Assembly (NCBI RefSeq): GCF_029962835.1
Contig: NC_080589.1
Coordinates: 18,001,586-18,065,585, forward strand
Length of the DNA stretch: 64,000 nucleotides
Origin: Magnolia sinica
Lineage: Eukaryota; Streptophyta; Magnoliopsida; Magnoliales; Magnoliaceae
Reading direction: 5' to 3'
Below, piece after piece: positions 57,343-64,000 of this stretch. The notes below the pieces were generated by a model. It saw only the letters and a list, made by a program, of their open reading frames with translations. It was not told the DNA's origin and did not search any database. Numbering within the stretch: position 1 is the first letter of the stretch; each line of letters opens with the position of its first letter. The position numbers and the translations under genes are program-made.

Positions 57343-57545
57343 TGAGGGGCCCCGTTATAATGACAATTAGCATTGATGGTAAGCCCCACATGATGAATGA
57401 TCTACATTAAGATGAGGCCCTAATGATGAATGGTCCCCACAAGACAAGAACAATCCTTGAGGTTTGACTCATACAATGAAAGTTTCAAATCAAAGGTTAT
57501 GATGGGCGATCTAAATCCAATGTATGACATAATGGATGGCTGAAA
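57343..57545. repeat. ~35-bp minisatellite, last units
   Basis: 'gtaagccccacatgatgaat' + 'gatctacattaaga' and similar units, decaying to the right. Confidence 0.7.
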
Positions 57546-57964
57546 TATCTTAAAACAAGAAGATTGTAGCCATTCATTTTTTTGTCATTTCAGACACAAT
57601 CCATCCATTGTAAAATCCACCTAAACAACTATTTGGATTGTATCTTAGGGTTTTGTAATCTTTAAAAATGACATCAACTATTCCAAAAAAGGCTTTTATT
57701 TGAACATTTAGCCAAACATAATTATTTTAAATAAAAGCTTTTTAAAAAAAAAAAAAATTTAAAAAGTAATTTTACTAAATTAATGAGCTTATTTAAAACA
57801 AGTGCTAGAACAAAAAGATCTTATTAGTTAGTTCTTATTTAAAAAAGCACTTATTGAATTAGAGTAGAAACGCCAAACAAGCCTTTGATGTAAAAATTCT
57901 ATTACCTAGATTGCAAGGAAAATCTCTAAGTTTTGCATCATAACTATTAGAAATATCCATTGTA
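57546..57964. other. AT-rich DNA, nothing recognised
   Basis: No gene or repeat border. Poly-A run near 57746-57759. Confidence 0.4.
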
Positions 57965-58719
57965 TGTGTCAAAATCGCAAATTTGCAACGGATTAGATCC
58001 GTCGAAAGAGGCAATTAATGACAGATTTGACCCGTCGCATGATCCACTGTTGTTTGCTGCGTCGCAAAAATTAAACAATGGATTGGGTCCATCACTGCAC
58101 TACGAAAAAACTCAACTGAATTATTCGTTATTATAAAATTTGGTGATGAATACGGTCCATTGTTGATCTTAGAAGAATTTGATCAACCTCATCATTACAA
58201 GTTATTCTTGGAATTACACTTCATTATACTTTGGCCATTATATCAAATTTTCAACAGCTCAATTTTTCTTAATTAAATCTCATTTCTTTTTGAAATCTCA
58301 TTTTTCTCAAAACATTGGTTTTTTTTTTCTCAAACTTTTGATTGATCACTTGTCCCGATTAGGTTTCAGATGAAAAGATATTTAGTGAACAAAATTAATC
58401 AATAATATGATGGGCTATATCTTGCAATCCAACCATCATTTTTGAGCAAAATGTAATCTAAACATCTAAAGTTATTCATGCATCTATCTGGACCGATCAG
58501 ATTGTTCAAAATTTATCTAGATCTAGAGAAACTAGTCATGCCCATTTAAAGAGTGTTTTAGATGGATCTGATTCATGAATTTCCCTAGTAATTTAGTACA
58601 AAATCTCAAAAAATTGCCACCGATAAATGTCAATCAATTTGATAGCCAGCTAACTGAATGTGTGATTTCCATTTTTGACCGTACAATAAATGCCCACCAA
58701 TAAATTTGCTCCACCCATT

Positions 58720-59995
58720 TCAAATTTCTCTCTCTTTTTTTTTAAATCTCACTAAAATTTTCTAAATCTCTTTCTTTTCTTTTTTTCGAACATCTATTTT
58801 TTTTAATCCCAATTTTTTCTAAATCTCAATTTTTTATTCAATATCTTTCAAACTTCAAAATCATATTCTTTTTACGAAACTTTTTAATCTTTTTTCAAAA
58901 TACGAAATCTCAATTTCTTTTTAAAAATCTTAATTTCTTTCAATATTAAATTAATTTTCAAACTAATCAATTTTTTGCAAAGTGCCAATTTTTTTAAATG
59001 TCAATTTTTTCAACATCTCAATTTTTTCCGAAATCTCAAATTTGTTTTTCAAAATCTCTCCTTTTAAAAAAAATGAAACTAAAAATTTCTAACCTCTCAT
59101 TTCTTTTAAACTTCAAAATCACATTTTTTAATGAAACTTTTCAATTTTTTCAAATATAAAATCTCAATTTCTTTTTTGCAATATCTATTTTTTTACAAAC
59201 TTATCAATTTTATTCAAACTTCTCAATTTTTTTTTACTTCTTAATTTTCTTTTTCAAAATGTTAACTTTTTGTCAAAATCGCAAAGCTTTTTAAAATCTC
59301 AATTTTTCATAAACATTGTTAATATTTTTTAAAATTTTCTCAATTTCAATTTCTTGTCAAAATCTCAATTTTTTCAAAATTTCTACTTTTTTCAGACTTC
59401 TTCATGTCTTTTAAAAACATCGTTTTTTTCAAACTTCTAAAATATATATATTATTATTTTCAAAATTACATTTTTTTGCGAAACTTTTCATTTTTTTCAA
59501 AATACAAAATCTCAATTTCTTTTTCAAACTCTCAATTTTTTTGCAATATCTAATTATTTTTCAAACTTATCAATTTTTTAAAAAAAAAGTGCCACTGTTT
59601 TTAAATGTCAATTTTTATAGCATTTTTTTTTTTTTAATATCAATTCTTTTCAAAATCTCAATTTTTCTCAAACATAGTTACTTTTTTCACTCTTGAACCT
59701 TCTTAGTCAAAATCACAAACTTTTTTAACTTTTCAATTTTCTTTTTATAAAATTATCAACTTCATTCAAACTTCTAATTTTTTTTCGTAATCTAGATTTT
59801 TATTAAATAACAGTTTTTTTTAAATACCAAAATCTCATTTTTTTTTCTCAAATATGTCATTTTAAAAAAAACTTCTCGACTATTTTTTTCAAAATCCTAA
59901 TTTTTCAAACTTCTCAGTTTTCTTTTCAAAATGTCAATTATTTATCAAAATCACAATTTTTTTTCAAACTTCATTTTCTAAAATCTTGATTTTTA
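58720..59995. repeat. Degenerate TTTTTCAAAATCTCAATTTC array
   Basis: For about 1.3 kb the phrases 'aaatctcaattt', 'ttttcaaaat', 'aaacttctcaatttt' and 'caaaatgtcaattt' recur without a fixed period. The plus strand is almost free of G. Noncoding. Confidence 0.75.
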
Positions 59996-60093
59996 ATAAA
60001 ATACTAGGGATGTAGATTGTGATTTTTCATGTGATATTGCAAAGCATTTAAATATCAATTTTAAAGCAAATAATAATAATAATAATTTCCACA

Positions 60094-60095
<2 letters not shown>

Positions 60096-60180
<85 letters not shown>
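60096..60180 (+). repeat. Compound microsatellite (CT)n(AT)n
   Basis: About 33 CT units followed by about nine AT units. The Arg/Glu-rich open frames on the minus strand are artefacts of this repeat. Confidence 0.95.
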
Positions 60181-60590
60181 ATCTATGCATTTAATCAACT
60201 GATATGAAAATAATCTAAAATATGAATAAATACAACTAAACCATTGAAATTCTATTAAAAGCACTTCTGAGACTACAATAAAATATAAATTTTCACAAAA
60301 TTCATATATATATACGAGGTTGGGGGAAAAGTGAATTTATGATGGACCATGTTCCGTCACAGAACAAATAAAATCCGTCACTAAATGTTCAACTTAGTTT
60401 TTGGGTGGTACTTTGCGACGGATCAATATCCGTCGCAAAATCTAATTTCGCGAAGGATAGATTCGTTGCCATCATCGTTTTAGCGACGGACTTAGTCCGT
60501 CTTTAACTCCGGCCAGACTTTTTCATGAGTAACGGATGAAGTCCGTCGTTAAATGAAGCCTGTCCGTCGCAAATTTGCGATTTTGACGTA

Positions 60591-61964
60591 ATGAGCACAA
60601 GACAACGCGGACATTGTTTAATGAATTTAGGATTTCTTTTTTTCTTGATATTCATATAAGACTTTTTTGAAATCCACTTCGATTACAGCATTGAGAAAGA
60701 TAATCATTGCAGATGTCCATGTCCGCATCATAGATTCCTCGCATAGGAACCAGCAAAAGTAACACCATAGAGATGGGTACAATATAGCGTGTAAGGCCCT
60801 ATTTTCTAGGTGCTCATTTTTAGTTAATAGGATGATGATCGATGGGTTGCATTCAGATTAAGCCCTAAAGACCCAAACATGGATCCGAGTGGATTTAGTT
60901 ACCCACCAAGCATTTGGTTCAAGATGAATAAGAGCATTTGTGGTTCAGCCACTCGATGAAATTATTAGATCACACACTCATATGTCACTTTAACATGTGC
61001 AAAGTGTGCAAACAAGCTAAAAAAAAAAAAAAGTGTGTAGCTTAAAACCCCTCTTTTTTTATTTATTATATTTTATTTTATTTTAAGAATAATCAATTCA
61101 TATTAAATATATATAATTTTACTATTGTCCAACCTTTGACTAGACTCGAGCAAACCTGATTTTCTTCATGTCCCTACCGTGATTAGACCTGATTTTTAAT
61201 CGGGTCCAAAACGTGAGAGACCTTAACCAAATCCAATTTTTCAACGGCTCCAATAAATGAGACCCCGACCCATTGAAATGGAGCCAGCAGCTACCCGCTA
61301 GTTCAGGTATTGACAGCCATAATTAAAAGCAATTATGTAGAAGAAATCTTGATCTTAACATATAATGAGTTTATAATAACAGTAATCGTGTATTACATGT
61401 CAAAATTTCTAATAGATAACTTTTAAATAAAATGAGATAAAACTCATGTTTAGCCGTCCACCAAACATGAGCTAATGATTTGTCTAATGCACTTTTCCTC
61501 CTGATCAACCAAACATGAAGTCTAAAGGAATGGTCTGATAAAAGTTTGAGGGGGCCATCAAAATGTAAAATATACATGTGGGACACACCTTGTAGCCTTC
61601 TGAACCGTCCTTATGGTGGACCCACGCATATGGAAGAGGCAGCCCAAATCTCCACATTATATCATCCTAACTGCTGGATTTAGCCACTATTAGATGTAGC
61701 CACATTGGACTTATGTGTCCATTTTCTTCACATGGCTAGGAGCCTAGGATTATCTGATAGTGAAGATCATACTGGTTGGTCCAATGGAAGGCCACAGATG
61801 GATGGGGGGCAGCGTGAAAATATTCTGGCATGAAACCAGGCCAGCCAACTTATAAAGTGGACCCCACTTGCATGCAAAAATGGATGGTTAGAAACAAAAA
61901 ATCAATGACCTGACTTTTGATCCGCATATGTTTATGCTGGGCCCCACCTGATGAATTTTCGTTT
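60591..61964. other. Intergenic DNA, nothing recognised
   Basis: AT-rich. An A run near 61019-61032. Short phrases in the style of the neighbouring repeats (gaaccgtccttatggtggac near 61600). No gene seen on either strand. Confidence 0.45.
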
Positions 61965-62240
61965 GCAGCGTGGAGGAAACGAATTGGGTGGCGACCTCGA
62001 TGTATGTATTTTATATCCACACCGTCCATCCGTTTTTTCAGCTCATTTAATGGTAGGCGTTCATTACCACTGTTTCCTGTGGTGTGGTCCACTTGAGTTT
62101 TTTATCTGCTTCATTTTTGGGATTATGCCATGAAACGAGCTGACAAAACGGATGAATGGTGTAGATAAAATACCTACATCACGATGGGCCCCGCACGCCC
62201 AACACCACTAATTAGATGGGTGTTGGGTCACCACTGAATC
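61965..62240. repeat. Foldback repeat, short form
   Basis: The left arm end (gtatgtattttatatccaca, ccgtccatccg) passes directly into the right arm (aatggtaggcgttcattacc ... cacgatgggccccgcac), so the centre is missing. Outer ends 'gaaacgaattgggtggcgac' and, inverted, 'agcggattcagtggtgaccc' still resemble each other. Confidence 0.75.
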
Positions 62241-62244
62241 CGCT

Positions 62245-62755
62245 TCTCATGTGGATGTGCGCGTGGGGACGCGGATTTCCTGCGAAAGCCTTTGTAGGAA
62301 GTTCCTGCGCTAGAATGCTGGGTGGGCCCACTGCTGGGTTGATTCATCCGTTTTAGGAGATGATTTTAGGTGGCATGGGACTAAAAATAAGGTAGATCCA
62401 AAACTCAATTGAGCCACGAGAGGAAACAGTGGGGATTTGGTGAGCACCGTTGAAACATTCTTAAGACATAAAAGTTTTGTATCAGGATATCATTTCGGTG
62501 TTTTCACTTCATCCCATTGGTGGCCTTATAAACGGTTTGGATGGCTTATAAACATCGAGTAGAGCCCAGGAAGGTTTCAACAGTAATTTCTTTCCCCGAT
62601 TTTCTCTCTGGTGTGACTCATTTGAGTTTTGGCTCTACCTTATCTTTGATCGAACATCCTATAATGATCTATAAAAACGTATGGACGGGGTAGATTGATC
62701 ACAAACATCACGGTGGGCCCCATTCAGTATCCTTGCGCAGGAACTTCCTAAGGAT
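62245..62755. repeat. Foldback repeat, near full length
   Basis: Left 'ttgtaggaagttcctgcgct' and, inverted, right 'tccttaggaagttcctgcgc' mark the ends. The arms then follow the family (ggtgggcccac ... gagccacgagaggaaacagt, mirrored by gattttctctctggtgtgac). An outer GACGCGGATTT at 62269 is shared with the element at 46521. Confidence 0.78.
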
Positions 62756-63330
62756 CAGTTTGGTCAGTGGGATTAGAATAATTTGGTGGGATGGGATTCA
62801 AAAAACATAATTGTTACCAATGGCAGGGATTGTCCCTGTTGCCAATAAAATTAATGCCATGTTTTGTTGATAATATGGTAGTACATTGATTGGATATACC
62901 CACCATCATTTAAAATTACTGAGATTGACATACATATGTTATATCTAAACCGTTCATTTGTTTTGTAACCTAATTTTATGGCATGAGCCTAAAAATGAGG
63001 TAGATCCAAAACTTATGTAGCCCCAAAGAAGTTTTCAACGGTAAGTATTCAATTCCTGTTTCTTTCTACGGTGGGGTCCACTTGAGCTTTAGATTTACCT
63101 AATTTTTTGGCCTATGCTCTAAAATAATCTCGATAAATGGGTGGACGGTGTGGATATAGCCCACACATCATGTTGGGACCTACACAACTTCCCAAACCTT
63201 GAGTGAAATTGGCACGGGACCAATGCAATTCCATTTAACGTAAGCTTTTCCATTCTCCCCAAACATGGAGTGGAATGGTACAGGACCAGATGAATCCCAT
63301 GCCACACCTAATCCCTTCTAATCCCACCGC
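62756..63330. repeat. Foldback repeat inside a second inverted repeat
   Basis: Family arms occupy 62920-63190 (acatacatatgttatatcta ... cacacatcatgttgggacc). Around them, 'gtgggattagaataatttgg' on the left and 'cctaatcccttctaatccca' on the right are loosely inverted, as in the MITE at 56878-57342. One element may sit inside the other. Confidence 0.5.
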
Positions 63331-63390
63331 CCACAGAGCTCGACGTCATCGGACGGTCCCATCAGCTCAAGCTCATAGAACCTTTTCCCT

Positions 63391-63415
63391 ATATATATAT
63401 ATATATATATATAAA
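63391..63415 (+). repeat. (AT)n microsatellite
   Basis: 'tatatatatatatatatata' between 'ttccc' and 'aaaataag'. Confidence 0.85.
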
Positions 63416-63735
63416 ATAAGGTGGTGATTGACCATTAACAATTTATAATGGACTAAAAAAGTTTTAGATTAAGCTAATATTTGTTATTTCTTCTTTATTC
63501 ATGTTAATGCGATCTTATCAACAAATCAGATGGCAAACAAATATTAACGAAACATTACGGTGGGCCCTAAAAATATTTTAACGGTGGGATGTTCCATCGC
63601 CACATCCCACTTCCTATGGTATAGTCCACCTAAGATTTGTACCTTCTTAATTTTTAGGCTCGTAACATAAAAGGAAGAATGGATGGATGGTGTGAATATA
63701 GAATAAATATATCAAGGTAGACCCTATGGTAAGGG
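63416..63735. repeat. Foldback repeat, partial copy
   Basis: The centre ('tcaacaaatcagatggcaaa') and right arm ('cacttcctatggtatagtcc', 'atatatcaaggtagacccta') are recognisable. The outer left arm is lost. Confidence 0.65.
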
Positions 63736-63777
63736 CCGCACCATCTTGGATGAGGCTTGGGCCGCACATAATATATT

Positions 63778-64000
63778 GTTGATGTCTCAAATCTTTCAAC
63801 AGGGTCTGTTGATGTCGTTGACAGACCATTTAATGCTATTGACAACTGCTCGATGCCATCGTGAAAATTCGAAAATCTCATGCTGGTTGTTGGACACTTT
63901 TGGTCTCCTGCTCGATACCATTGAGAGGGGTTCGATACCATCGACAGGCCATCAAATGCCATTGAAGTACCATCCGAAAAATCTGGAAAATCCATGTCTA
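63778..64000. repeat. LTR-like piece with CGATGCCATCGA phrases, cut by window edge
   Basis: Begins 'tgttgatgtctcaaa' and carries 'gctcgatgccatcg', 'gctcgataccattgag' and 'ttcgataccatcgacaggcc'. The same style of repeat fills the LTR at 21231-21795 ('ccttcgatggcattgacagaccctg'), so this is probably a relative of that copia LTR. Confidence 0.5.

Larger units (their letters stand above)
57965..60590. mobile_element. TIR element with GCGACGG subterminal repeats
   Basis: The left end GTCAAAATCGCAAATTTGCA and the right end, inverted, GTCAAAATCGCAAATTTGCG are near-perfect inverted repeats. Next to each lie several copies of 'gacggat..ccgtcg' (left to about 58170, right from about 60340). The 2.2 kb core is polypyrimidine-rich and codes for nothing I can see. 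Inverted, the right border reads CATTACGTCAAAA, which could be a drifted CACTA end, but the superfamily is uncertain and no clear target repeat was found. Confidence 0.65.

Noticed and set aside
59993-60264. Arg/Glu repeat proteins on the minus strand
   Set aside because: Translation of the (CT)n microsatellite.

Overview
The window is nuclear DNA of a woody flowering plant. The evidence is plant LTR retrotransposons (Athila-type Ty3/gypsy, several Ty1/copia), CACTA transposons, an L1-type LINE tail, introns with GT..AG borders, and a CDR1/nepenthesin-like aspartic protease gene pair. The many dispersed 'gtgggcccaccatgatgtatg' and 'ccgtccatcca' repeats remind me of magnoliid genomes, but I cannot prove that placement. 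There are no tRNA or rRNA genes and no CRISPR array. Fewer than 4% of bases are host coding sequence.

Layout. (1) 1-10244: an Athila-type Ty3/gypsy element on the minus strand, cut by the window edge, with ~2.1 kb LTRs. (2) 10245-15950: gene-poor DNA with foldback repeats, a LINE 3' end, a copia 5' end and a TCGATCGA-rich block. (3) ~16020-21000 and ~41640-46508: a direct segmental duplication, each copy holding one two-exon aspartic protease gene on the minus strand. Copy A (16704-19334) looks intact at 441 aa. Copy B (42291-44932) differs by an 11-bp loss that shifts the frame after the signal peptide. (4) 21231-39056: an old copia element on the minus strand split by a younger copia (22032-29601, perfect 5-bp target repeats), a shrunken gypsy element (30304-32900) and a telomere-like array joined to a CACTA end (33816-35907). 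(5) 39057-41284: an orphan exon of anthranilate synthase alpha close to another CACTA terminus. (6) 46521-47073: a full-length foldback MITE. (7) ~47130-57545: a ~35-bp minisatellite split by an 8.7 kb CACTA element (47462-56186, TSD AGT) and by a 465-bp MITE (56878-57342, TSD TGA). (8) ~57965-60590: a TIR element with GCGACGG subterminal repeats around a polypyrimidine core. (9) 60600-64000: gene-poor DNA with more foldback copies and an LTR-like piece at the edge.

The best candidate for something undescribed is the CACTA element at 47462-56186. It has no transposase that I can see. Between two arrays of tandem hairpin repeats it carries a gene-like 5' leader and at least one exon of a sulfurtransferase (STR1/MST1-like), plus two other exon-like pieces I cannot name. 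A second CACTA terminus lies 1.6 kb from the orphan anthranilate synthase exon, so exon capture by CACTA elements may have happened twice here.

The protease pair is the only clear host gene system. Both copies keep the same splice sites, TATA box and intronic foldback element. The spacer on one side of each gene resembles the spacer on the other side, which points to unequal exchange in a small tandem array. A retroposon tail found only in copy A came after the duplication.
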